From Mytilus trossulus (taxonomy: Eukaryota > Mollusca > Bivalvia > Mytilida > Mytilidae), in contig NC_086386.1 of NCBI RefSeq assembly GCF_036588685.1, positions 6,852,117-6,916,116 of the forward strand: 64,000 nt of DNA, given 5' to 3'. The notes beneath the pieces are model-generated. The model did no database searches. It was not told the origin of the DNA and was given only the letters and a program-made list of their open reading frames with translations. Below, piece by piece: positions 50,432-62,499 of the stretch. Position 1 is the stretch's first letter; each line of letters begins with the position of its first letter. Made by a program: the position numbers and the translations under genes.

Positions 50432-53400
50432 TCAACTGTCTATTGTAATTTCGTCGACTTCTAAACGATTGTAACGTTCTTTTAGAAAAGCTAATACTGG
50501 TATACATGATACTATACAACCCATCATACACCACGTGGCCCATTTTGTACCTACAATTATATAACAAAAAACATATTGCTATATCAAATATTGCAAGACA
50601 ATCCTCAAGGAGAGAGGTTTGGAAGAATATTAAAATTACAGAAATATAACAAAATTACCGTCATCCAATGTAAATTCAAAAAAAGTCCATTTAACCACAA
50701 AAAAATCGAACGTTTGACTATATCAACCAAAAAAGGCACTTACTTTCTATTCAGGGGGGGGACTATTTATCAGAATTGTTTCCTTCTGTTTGATCAAAAT
50801 ATTTTTTTATTTCAAAGTTGGGACCCGATTTTGTTTCATAAAAAAACCAATAACTATCTTGAATTAATGTCGTTCCTTAGTGTAAGAAAGAAACATTTTT
50901 TACCTCACCTGGCCTAAAGGCCAAGTGAGCTTTTCTCATTACTTGGCGTCCGTCGTCCGTCGTCTGTCGTCGTTAACTTTTACAAAAATCTTCTCCTCTA
51001 AAACTACTGGGCCAAATTAAACCAAACTTGGCCACATTCAGCATTTATGTATCTAGTTTAAAAATTGCGTTTTTTAACCCGGCTAACCAACCAAGATGGC
51101 CGCCATGGCTAAAAATAGAACATAGGGGTAAAATGCAGTTTTTGGCTTATAACTCAAGTAAATCTGACATGATGTAAAATTGTTTATCAGGTAAAGATCT
51201 ATCAGATGAATCAGAAAACCTATTGTTGGGTTGCTGCCCCTAAATTGGTAATTTTAAGGAAATTTTACTGTTTTTGGTTATTATCTTGAATATTATTATA
51301 GATGGAGATAAACTGTAAACAGCAATAATGTTCAGCAAAGTAAGATTTACAAATAAGTCAACATGACCAAAATGGTCAATTGACCCCATTAGGAGTTACT
51401 GCTCTTTATAGTCAATTTTTAACCATTTTTCGTAAATCTCCATGATCTTTTACAAAAATCTCCCCCTCTGAAACTACTGGGCCAAATTAATCCAAACTTG
51501 GCCACAATCATCAATGATGTATTTAGTTCAAAAATTGTGTTTTTGACCGGCCAACCATCCAAGATGGCCGCCAAGGCTATAAATAGAACATAGAGGTTAA
51601 ATGCAGTTTTTTGTTATTACTCAAAAACCAAAGCATTTAGGGCAAATCTGACAAAGGGGTAAAATTGTTTATCTGGTCAAGATCTATCTGTCCTGAAATA
51701 TAAAGATGAATGGGACAACCTGTTGTTGGGTTGCTGCCCCTAAATTGGTAATTTTAAGGAAATTTTGCTGTTTTGGGGGTATTATCTTGAATATTATTAT
51801 GGATAGAGATAAACTGTAAACAGCAAAAGTGTTCAACATAGTACGATTTACAAATAAGTCAAATGATCAAAATGGTCAGTTGACCCCTTAAGGAGTTATT
51901 GCCCTTTATAGTCAATTTTTAACCATTTTTCGTAAATCTTAGTTTACTTTTACAAAAATCTTCTCCTCTGATACTACTGGGCCACATTTACCAAACATAG
52001 CCAGAATCATAATAAGGCTATCTGGTTTAAACATTGTGTTTTGTGACCGGCAAACCAACCAAGATGGCCGATACGGCTAAAAATAGAACATAGGGGTAAA
52101 ATCGGTTTTTTGTCTTATAACTCAAAAACCAAAGCATTTAGAGCACATCTGACGAGGGGTAAATTATTTATCTGGTCAAAATCTATCTGCCCTGAGATTT
52201 TTAGATGAATCGGACAACTCGTTGTTAGGTTGCTGCCCCTAAATTGGTAATTTTAAGGAAATTTTGCTGTTTTGGGTTATTATCTTGAATATTATTATAG
52301 ATAGTGATAAACTGTAAACAGCAATAATGTACAGCAATTTAAGACTCAAAAATAAGTCAAAATGACCAAAATGGTCAATTGACCCCCTAAGAAGTAATTG
52401 TCCTTTATAATCAATTTTTAACAATTTTCATAAAATTTGTAAATTTTAACTAACATTTTCCCCTGAAACTACACGGACAAGTTCATTATAGATAGAGATA
52501 ATAGTAAGCAGCAAGAATGTTCAGTTAAGTAAGATGTACAAACACATCACAATGACCTAAACACAATTTTGTCATGAACTCTCTGCTTCTTTTGTTTAAT
52601 TTACATATACCAAGGTGAGCGACACAGGCTCTTTAGAGCCTCTAGTTTATGACACTGAAGCTCATTGCAGCAATAAACAATTATACGAAAACTCGTGTGA
52701 AATCTCACAGGTTTCGATATTTTGAATGTAACTGAAGTTTGATAAATATGTTGGTATACAAATGATATATATTAATTATGTTTTGTTAGATATTGACAAT
52801 CTAAAATCCGGATAACAGAAATACATATGTATAAAATACAAATAATACCGCACAACTTGAACGTTCATCACTAGGATACGTGTCATACGATTTTTTTAAG
52901 TTGGTAAAATATTAATTCCCAAACAATTTTGAAAACGTACTAACCAATATTTGGTATCATTTGTATGGCTAGGAATATAACCCCACTAACATTGCAACCA
53001 CATATCATCAACAGGTTAGTGGTGCCCTCCGGAACCGGATATGCTGCTTCACAAGCCATCTCAAAGAACAGTGGCAAGGTCGATGACAGGAACATCGTTC
53101 CCATTATTATGGATGCATATAACATAACTATAAAAAAAAAAAAAAATTGTTATACGAAAAGTAAAAATGTGAAGTTTCAGTAATGCTGTTGTTCCGTTGT
53201 TTTACTCTTATAACTGATGTATGTCCTTCTGTTCTAGGTTGTATATCGATTTATGACTTTTAAACAGCGGTGTACAAATGTTTCCTTTTTTATTCATGCT
53301 TGATGACATCATCATTCTTAAAATTGTTCATTTGATATTTGTATACGGTAATGTTAAATTCAAATGTGAATGAAATTATTAATAGAAATCTGATTGTGTT

Positions 53401-56400
53401 CATCATTCAAATTGAGTATTATCCTGTCCAGTATCTAACCAGTTTATTCTCCCGATATAATCTCATATTTACACATTATTTAATAAATAGTAGTCTTACA
53501 GTTTAAAATATCAAAAAGTGTCTGGAATTTACTTGCATGTCTGTATATGGACTGTATCATGTCATGCTTCAAAGCACCAGCGCGATAAATATTTTTTCAA
53601 AATAGTTCAAATCATGAATGCTCTATATCTTTGTATTTTATTTAGAATTATTAACTTTTTTTATTCGATCGACAACGATGAGTCTTTCGTAGACGAAACG
53701 CGTATCGCTATCCATGATATGAGTTTAGGCATCTATTATTTCATTTATTCATGATAAAAACTTACATGTAGAACTGTAAATAACACCTTCAACAAGGAAT
53801 ATAAACCAAACAAAACATCCGGATGAACATATGTACAGTAATAACAAGAGTAATCTCATGTGTCGAGTAAATATATCAGAAAATCTGAAAAACATCAAAG
53901 TAAGAATTATTTGCATTCCAGAATTTAGGTTGCTCTTTAGTGTACCCTTCTTCAGTCAATGGTTCTGAACAGTGTAATTGAACAAGAAAAACAGTATCAA
54001 CTGCACATACGGGAAAGATTGTGCCTGATATTCATATTTCAATCAGTTTAATTTAAGTCTGGAGCTGGCATGTCAGTTAACTGCTAGTAGTCTGTCGTTA
54101 TTTATGTATTATTTTCATTTTGTTTATTTTCTTTGGTTACATCTGCTGACATCAGACTCGGACTTCTCTTGAACTGAATTTTAGTGATGCGTATTGTTAT
54201 GCGTTTACTTTTCTACATTGGCTAAAGGTATAGGGGAGGATTGAGATTTCATAAACATGTTTAACCCCGCATGTTTTGCGCCTGTCCCAAGTCAGGAGAC
54301 TCCGGCCTTTGTATGTCTTGTATTATTTTAATTTTGAAGTTCAGTATGGGGTTCATCATCACTGAACTAGTATATATATTTGTTTTAGGGGCCAGTCAAA
54401 GGACGCCTCCGGGTGCGGAAATTTCTCGCTGCATGGAAGACCTGTTGGTGACCCTCTGCTGTTGTCTGTTCTTCGGTCGGGTTGTTGTATTTTTAGTACA
54501 TTCCCCATTTCCATTTTCAATTCTATACATTCCAAAACTGAGGAATGAATCAGGTGTAAAAAAAATATGAAATAATTTTACATACAGGTGAAAACGAATT
54601 CTTGATAAATTTCTTTACATTTTGTATTCACTGCATGATAAAAGACCCAAAAGCCCTAGTGGCTTATCAAAAAAGTAAACGGTCATCATACATATTCAAA
54701 TTCATTTCTGAATAGCATAATGGAAGAACTACAGTTAATTGTAAATTTTTTGACAGCGTTAGAAAGTAGTGAAAATTCTAAAAAGACTACCATTATCCCT
54801 TTTGGGCCAAGAAATACTACCGTGCCTCCCATACCACTGTGCAGTCTGTATCAAATGCGATTGTTATTCCGTACGACGTTACAAGTGGAGGAAGAGCACT
54901 GTTCACAAAAAAACAATCTTACAAAAATCATTGATTGATTGATTATTTGATGGTTGAAGTTCAATGGCAATCATTTCATGTAAATTCAGGACGATCGACC
55001 ATTATTGATCATAAAGTATACTGAAATGTTAACGGCTTAAAAGAATTATTTTTTGTTAATTTGTTTTGTAAACGTAACTTCAGAACAACCCGAGTTCAAC
55101 CGCAGTAAGTTTCTGATGGTGTTCGCATTCATCAAACAGTAACGTTGTGTTTACTATGTATAGCCATGATGTTCTCATCAACTTATGGTTTTAAGCTGCC
55201 TCGTTGGTATACGCACAAAACTTGCAAAAATTTACAATGACACTAAATATAAAAATGTGTTAAACAATTGTTATGATTGGCGTGATTAATTTTAATATAG
55301 AATTTAATTGGTTTTCTGTAGAATGTATTTAGACTTACTTAGCAAAAACGAGTGATGCGAGACATCCTGCGATTAAAGAATAAAATCCAAGCCACCCAGC
55401 TTCATTCTACAAAAGTTCTGATAATAATTTTTATATTCCAATGTACGTACTCGATATGTTTATTAGTCTCTATAACAAAATTATAAGTGTGTCTTCTCTG
55501 ACAAACGAATGTATTTGCTAATTTCATATTTATGCAATTGGTTAGAAATTGAAAATGCGGTGAATGCTTGTAAAAGAAACATTTATTCATCATTATCACT
55601 CAACTTATTTTAACAAAAATGAAAAAGCTACAAATAGTACAATAAGATTCAAGCGAGTTGACTTTTTTTGTCATTAAATAAGGTTGACAATGTGTTCAAT
55701 TAAAAATGTCTTTTGTATGAAATTCTTAAAAATCTGTCTTCGTTGAATTGAATGCAAATATTTTTTTTAACTCTGATACTTTATTTTTGGATTCTTTTCT
55801 ACTTCTAGTCTGTGTGCCTCATCGATAAAAAGTAAAATAACAAAATATCGAATTTCAATGAAAATTCAAAACAGATATTTCTTTATCAAATGGCAAAATT
55901 AAAAGCTCAACCACATCAAACAAATAGAAAACGACTGTCATATTCCTGATATAAAATAACTCTAACATTGTAATGCTGATAATATAATTTTGAAGATACC
56001 TCTGAAATATTGTGTGGCTTTAAGATAACATCTAACACTCCCTGCCAACATCCAAAAACACCTTGAGAAAGACCAAACGTCACAAAAATCAACCAGAATT
56101 TCACATTTCTGTAAATTAAGTGTTTTTCATAAATACATATAGAACTGAGTATAATTATAAATAAATAAGCATTCCCAACTGGTTTTTGCAGTTCGTTCTC
56201 ATATGGTTAATTAATACTACCACTCAAAACACCTTCAACATCGCCATACTCTCGTGTGCCTTCCTAATTCATAAGCCTGTAATTCAGTGCAGTTATGTTT
56301 TGTTGATGTCTGCTATATTTGTTATGATTTATAATATATACAATGTAAAGTCATTTGTGTTTCTCTAATTTGAATATTTCGTCATGCAGGAGTCTTTTCA

Positions 56401-59400
56401 ATAAGGCCTGCTATATAATATTGGTTAAGATCTTGTTGAAAGCTATATTTTGACATACTAGCTTAATAGTTCTTCAAATCCACGTCATTTTTTTTTTGTT
56501 GATAGTTGTTTCATGTTCAATCATACCCCATCTCCTTATTTGGATCTAAGGTACTATAATACATAATTCGCTGAGACGGTCCTGGACTAAGAAGCCAAAA
56601 GACAATTTGAGGTTATCATACCCTATTTTATCAAAAACAAATGTTAAAACATTAAGTCAAGTTCTTAAAGCTGAGAATGAATTTCAAACGGAAACTATTT
56701 TGTCAAAAGATGTATACCTTTTTTATTTGCAATGATTTTTTTTAAAATTATTCTCAACTGGTACACATGGGTCAGAGGTTTTGTCAGCAAAACATTAATA
56801 GAAAATATCTCGGTAAGAAGCGCATAATCCTTAAAGTAGGTTATAGCCAAGAAATGGAAACCACTGATTATTTCTGACAACCTACCTTAACAAAACTGTA
56901 ATACCAGAACTGAAATCTAAACGTCCTACTGACGCTGATAACGTGGGTGGTAGTTTCGGCTTTGTTGGATAATATACTAACATCAATAAAAAAGCAGCAC
57001 CGACAAAACACAGATCTGTAAAAATAAAAACACACAACACAATAGTAAGATAGCAAGGCAAACAACTTGAAACTCTTTAATTGTTTTTCATGAAATTGTA
57101 CATTCGAATAAAATAACATGTATAATAATGTTTTCTTCAATCCAATTTTATACTCATTGCTTAGTTTATAATTAAGGTTTTTGTACTTACAGTAAATCAT
57201 GTAACTGTGGATATCTGTACGTTCAGCTTTTATCCCGGTTTCTAAAAAATACACAAAAAAATATACATTGTGAAAAGTAAACAGTTTGTTTAAGCAAATC
57301 TTTCACATATTTGACAACCTAACTGGTAAACGTTTTTTGAAATTTTAAAAGAGTAAACTGTATACACCATCCTGACAAAAATATACTGTACAATAGCAAA
57401 GTAATTTAAAAGAATGGGATTGTATTTGATTATTGACAATGAGATTGAGATTGAATAATGTTGATTCTTCAATTTAAATCGGTTGCTAAAACAAGTCACC
57501 AATAGAGTATATTTCCCATGCAAAAAAAAAAACACTTCACAACAGAGAAACTAATTTGAACTCATATTGGCCTAAACAAATAATTTTTCGTTTGTAGGTT
57601 ATTTTACGAATTAAATTCAAAGCGCGGCGATATTCGACTAAAGGTGCGGTAAAAGATAAACACAAATTATTCGGGTAAAATAACTTATTGTAACTACATG
57701 GAGAAAGTAAGTAATTTACAAAACTTACGATTGGTGCAGTTGTGCATGATGCTTCCAATGAAAATGCTGCAAACATAATTGATAGAAATTGTTTTTCTTT
57801 TTTGGTATCAAAAAGGTCGATATTCATGTATATAAAGAAACAAAAGATGTACTTCATCTGAATATAAATCTTTCATAGCCTATTTGATACGGTTTTTTTT
57901 TCAATGTTGAAGACCTTATGATGACTGATTTTGGTCACAATTGCAACTTTGTAATTGTTTGGCTTCATACAAATTTTGATATGAGCGCCACTGATGAGTC
58001 TTGTGAAATTATAATCCTGGTACCTTTGATAACTATTGTGTCCTTTTAGATAATATGAACCGTTATTTCCATATTTAAGATTTAAAATGATCATTATGAT
58101 AATGAAAAAAACAAAATATATAATAGAAACAGAAATAAAAGAGGGACAATAGATACCAGAGTGACAGTCAAACTCATAAATCGAAACTAAACTGACAACA
58201 CCATCGCTAAAAATGAAAAAGACAAACAGACAAACCATAGTACATGTACGCATGACACAACATAGAAAACTAAAGACTAAGCAAAACTCACCTGCTTCTC
58301 TTTTGTACAGTCTTGTTGTCATGACAATCTCTTAATGGAACGAAATAAGGCCCTACAATCGATTTTAAGGTTAGAATATAGATATAATTTGTACATGAAC
58401 ATATTTAGATAAAATCATTAAATTACATATCCATGTAGATCTTAACAATACTTTGACTGTTTACAAAAATACATATTTTTTTGACGTTCATTGTCATACG
58501 TCACTGTCCCAACAAACTGAGTTTAAAACTCATACCTTTCGTTATATATACACAAGGAAATGAATCTGATTTTGCGATTCAACCAACACAACGTGTACTG
58601 TTAAGTAAAACATAAAGGATGAATGGACAAATGTCATTCCTTTTATTGCAAATATTTAGGCTGATATTAATTTCAACTTATCTATATCAACTGTGGACAA
58701 TTTAAAGTTGCAACACAATAAATGAATAAATGAACAAATAAAAATATAGATTCACATACCCAGTATGAATGCTAGACCCGGTCCTAAACTACTTAATACA
58801 GAATTCAGTGCTGTGGCAGTAGTTCTTTCGTTGGCAGGAAACCATAGGGCTGACAGAACAGGTGGAGCACCAAAAGCTATTGGTCCACCTAAACCATTTA
58901 GAAACTGCCCAATATTGCTTGTCCTAAAAAAATACAATACAGTTTTAGCTCAATATTTCTTCGAATCATTCAAAATAATTTACGTTATAAGCATAATGAT
59001 GCTACTACAAAGGAAACGTAAGGTCAGCAACCTTTTTATCAAAATAATAAAGTCAACCAAAACTTCAAACTGTCACAAGTAGATCGGAAAGTGTCTGAAA
59101 GATGTATATCCCATGATAAATCGATTATTGCCTGTTTGCTTATTGTCTTGTAGCAAGAATTTGTTCATATTCAGGAGAGTAAATTTTATGTATCTGCTTA
59201 GTAAAATATCTGAACTATCAGATGGACTTTGCATTTTGCGGCATGGCCATATGTGGAAGAACTTCTGTGTTGTCAACTACAACAAACTCATAGGGATAAC
59301 ATGACATACCATTTCTGTTTTATCATGTGACTTATAACTTAAAATATGTATTCATTATTTTTCTTCAAAAATTGGTTTATCGTATATTAGTTTGTCGCCA

Positions 59401-60275
59401 ACAGTTGCAAACAAAACAAATGTATAAGTATCTTATCCAGCAGACACCCCCATCATTTTTTTTTATACAAATCGATTTCGAATTTGAGAGAAATTATCAT
59501 TGAAACATTCAACCCTCCTCTAAAGCAAACCTATCACATCTTATAAAGAACTATTATGTTAAACTGGTTTTTATACTTACCACGTGACAAACGACGGATC
59601 TGTTGTGAGACATCGTACAACAGCACCTAGAAGTACCAGGAATGTAGCTAGCAAAGATGCAACTCGGATACCTGAAAAGTAGTCAAATATTATATAGTCA
59701 TCTCTGTATATTAAATGCTTTAGATTCTAGTGTTGTTTCTAAAATGTATAACATCTAAGGTATAAGAGAACTATTATGTAGCAAAAAACAATGTTATTAA
59801 TATAGTAAAAACTAAACACTTGTAATTCCTATCAATAACATGATAACCTGGGAATGCCTCAATAACATATAACATAATTAATATTTTACAAGTGCATATA
59901 GTTATTCAGTAAAGCAATTAAAGATTTACCTTTCTTTTCTATTAGCCAAATAAATGGGAGGGTTGATAGAATCGATGAAATAGGTCCCCATGCCGCAAGT
60001 AAAGCTATGTCTGAGTCTTTCCAATCGAATGCGTTCTCTGTTGTAGCTGATATTGGTCCATAAATATTCCATGATCCCCCTTGAGACATAGCACACAGAG
60101 AGAATACTACAAGAATGTACCAACGACGTTTATAAACTTTGGTTCTCGGCAGCGCCTCGTCTGTGTTTATTACAACATTTTGGTTGCATATGTCGTCAAT
60201 AACTGCAGCTGTTTCTGTGTATATAGCCCCCGTATTATCACTATCAAATAGAAGCGGCTTACTTTCATGTTCCAT
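50432..60275 (-). CDS. SLC49A4-like: SLC49A4/DIRC2-like MFS transporter, upstream copy (12 exons)
   Basis: Predicted 492-residue membrane transporter. Coding exons, in order of translation: 60275-59930, 59671-59581, 58923-58760, 58352-58292, 57766-57729, 57241-57191, 57015-56886, 56108-56000, 55406-55339, 53884-53766, 53127-52945, 50550-50432 (TGA). All introns are GT-AG and the frame holds throughout (1,479 nt). The start ATG gives MEHESKPLL, matching the start of the neighbouring copy. Visible: an E4-xxx-L8-L9 acidic dileucine motif, first helix from about residue 52 after YKRRW, WGPI near 96-99, a GQFLNGLGGP helix, LWFPANERTTATA, N-glycosylation sites NCT and NQT in the loop from exons 5-6, PTKPKLPP, WQGVLDVILKP, and FFEMACEAAYPVPEG. 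From memory these align with SLC49A4 (DIRC2) better than with SLC49A3. Human SLC49A4 is a lysosomal membrane protein reported to export pyridoxine with protons; the mussel substrate is inferred. A possible AATAAA signal (minus strand) lies at 50336-50341, about 90 bases past the stop. UTRs and promoter were not placed. Confidence 0.9.
50902..52648 (+). repeat. 1.7-kb modular repeat in the last intron of the upstream transporter copy
   Basis: Begins with a hairpin at CTCACCTGGCCTAAAGGCC and ends with a hairpin AGGCTCTTTAGAGCCT followed by CTAGTTT. Inside are three diverged copies of a 470-500-bp module, each with TACAAAAATCT (50981, 51451, 51951), ACTACTGGGCCA, CCAAGATGGCCG, GGTTGCTGCCCCTAAATTGG and a GGTCAATTGACCCC-type palindrome. 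A shortened fourth copy lies at about 52443-52600. It appears non-coding, and I do not know its class. Confidence 0.8.
54055..54530 (+). repeat. Family B repeat in intron 9 of the upstream transporter copy
   Basis: Fullest family B copy here. It carries the CTAACTGCTAGTAG-type start region, AAGGTATAGGGGAGGATTGA, CCTGTCCCAAGTCAGGAG, GGACGCCTCCGGGTGCGG and a CATTCCCCATTTCCATT tail. It is antisense to the gene. Confidence 0.75.
58090..58282 (-). repeat. Family C repeat abutting a splice donor in the upstream transporter copy
   Basis: The reverse complement carries the GTTTGTCTGTTTGTC and CATTTTTAGCGATGG blocks of family C. It lies in intron 4 and ends a few bases from the exon 4 donor (GT at 58290-58291). 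Confidence 0.6.
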
Positions 60276-60909
60276 GGTGTCTAAAACTTACTTTGTCATA
60301 CCATCATATGATCCTGACGAATTAACTTATTAATGTTATTTGTAATGTTCTCCATTTATATGACATTTGTGTATTATATCGATTCGAATATTTTTATACA
60401 CAAATGTAACGAGTTTAACTGTATAAATGTATATACAAATGTAAATGTTTTACTGCATAAAGACGATAAAGTTAGCATTTCCTTATTACACCTGCAGTAT
60501 GTGTGTAAATGTGTACATGTTTAATAAACATATAAATATGTGAATATATAAGACATGGTTCAAATCCGAGGTTTAAATTCATTCAAATATAAACTTTATT
60601 TGTCAACGATGTGAAAGTAAAGATTTAAGCTTTGTTTTGTCGCTACATGTATATATTTAAATATACATGTTTATGACTATTTAACATTCTTTTGAAGTCT
60701 ACACATATTTTTTGACCTGGTTAATGAATGTGTCTTTTGGCATCTCTATTCTTCCTGTCATGTGTTCTTATTTTATTTTTTATTTCGTTTCCTGTATTAA
60801 AAATAGCATAGGTTGTCTTAAAATATCACAAGTAAACAACAGAAAAAAGTTAAGGTTTGATATCTATGGAAAGGCTAGAGTAAGAAAAAAACGTTACAAC
60901 ATTTGGTGT

Positions 60910-61085
60910 CTATAATAAGAAAAAAGATGTGATATGATTGACAAATTACGAGAACTGTGTGACAACATTACACAGAAATTATCAACTATGAGTCACCGTA
61001 TGGTGTGTAACAATGAGTAAAACCCAGAATGCATGAGCATAGTCCATTGTGATGGTCTCATTGGCACTCATACCACATATCTATT
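60910..61085 (-). repeat. Diverged family A repeat remnants
   Basis: 60915-61025 resembles the family A end and ORF block with many changes. 61045-61085 carries a plus-strand tail (CTCATTGGCACTCATACCAC). Other isolated tails occur at 11166-11213, 35480-35530 and 56505-56545, and on the minus strand at 18645-18695. Confidence 0.55.
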
Positions 61086-62499
61086 TTGTCTGTATGTTTT
61101 TTTCTAGAATTAAGTTAGCTAGCCCGTATACAAGAATGTAGAACGCGAAGTGAGTTTGCTTTCATCAAACTATTGGTTTGAAATACTTTTGATGACATTT
61201 CGTTCTATGTGTATACACGTAAGTGTGATTCTTTTAATAAGTTAAGCATGAAATGATTGAATGATTCACATCATAGATTCTGTTTACAAACAATACACAT
61301 CACACAGATATTTAAGAGATCCCTATCTGTTGCAGGTGCTAAAACAGTATACAACTCTTTACATCGTCAAGAATCTTTAACAAAAGGGAACATGCTAATC
61401 TAAAATTTTATTGTACCGTAACATTCAGTATACATTTCTAACTAGAAGCGGACTAAACCACATTTATTGTGATTGGTTGATTCTGAGAAGCTTAATATCC
61501 AGTGGCAAATATTTCTTGAACGTCCAGGACCGTAATAAATTACCGACAAAAGCAATAGGCAGGTACTGTAATACCAACAGCAATTTTGCCTTGCAACATG
61601 CCGTCTACGGGCCTTTCATAAAGTTATTGCAAGTTTCTTAACGTGCAAAGGTCTCTCTACACGAAACATCAGCCAGATCAGGAAGCATAGCGCGCAACCG
61701 CCGACAACCTAAAAGTTCAAGTTAAACGTGTAAAATGTAATTACAAACATTATTGTCAAAGATATTTTTTGTCGACGTATGCGCTCTATGTTTCAATATT
61801 CAATGGCAATTTACCCATGTTCACTGTTTTTTTTCGTTGAAAATAAAAATGGGTACTATTTGTGACGGCATGTATAAAACGCAGGAACATTAATTTGCAA
61901 CAAAAAGACTAATTTCCTATCTACTCACGGTATTATCTATTATTTATTGTGATATTGGTCAATAAATTCCAATTTTAAAATTTAGGCAAAAAAAAGGGTA
62001 ATTTATGGCTTTATCGAAGCTACGCCTTGCTGTCCCAATTCTAACTGGTCGTGGCCGCGAACTTGTACATCTCGCACTGCCGAAGGTTAAACTGCCGAAT
62101 GGATGTCATAATATGCCGCATTTCTTTCCCGCAGTCACCCGTGAGGTTATTTGATGATAAAAGAATAAACAAGTAATTCAAAAAACTTCATTATATTTTA
62201 TATAATATAATAATGAAATCATGTTTTTTTTTATTTCTGTGTTAGTTGATATCTGACAATTTGTTTTGTGCATGTAGTTTTATGTTCCCCAAGACGTTCA
62301 ATGCCTTGCCGAAATCTTGTGAGGGTCTGGTTTGGGGCCTTTCATTTCAATGTTTTACTTGAGGCATAATTTATCTATTCTTGGTATTTTTCGTCCTTTC
62401 TTCTCTATTCCTTATATTTTATTACCTCATTATAATCTATTTTTTATGTTGGCATATTTGTCTCCATTTTTTTCATTTTTTATTGTGAGTAGAAACGCC
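61086..62499. other. No recognised gene
   Basis: The stretch near 61490-61720 (GTGGCAAATATTTCTTGAAC, TTTCTTAACGTGCAAAGGTC) looks like a dispersed mussel repeat from memory, but it has no second copy here to prove it. Confidence 0.35.

Noticed and set aside
50576-50917. 113-codon plus-strand open frame beside the last exon of the upstream transporter copy
   Set aside because: Antisense, lies in intron 11, Lys/Ile/Phe-rich as expected from AT-rich DNA, and runs into the modular repeat.
57873-58322. 149-codon minus-strand open frame
   Set aside because: Overlaps exon 4 in another frame and crosses family C and F repeats; not a separate gene.
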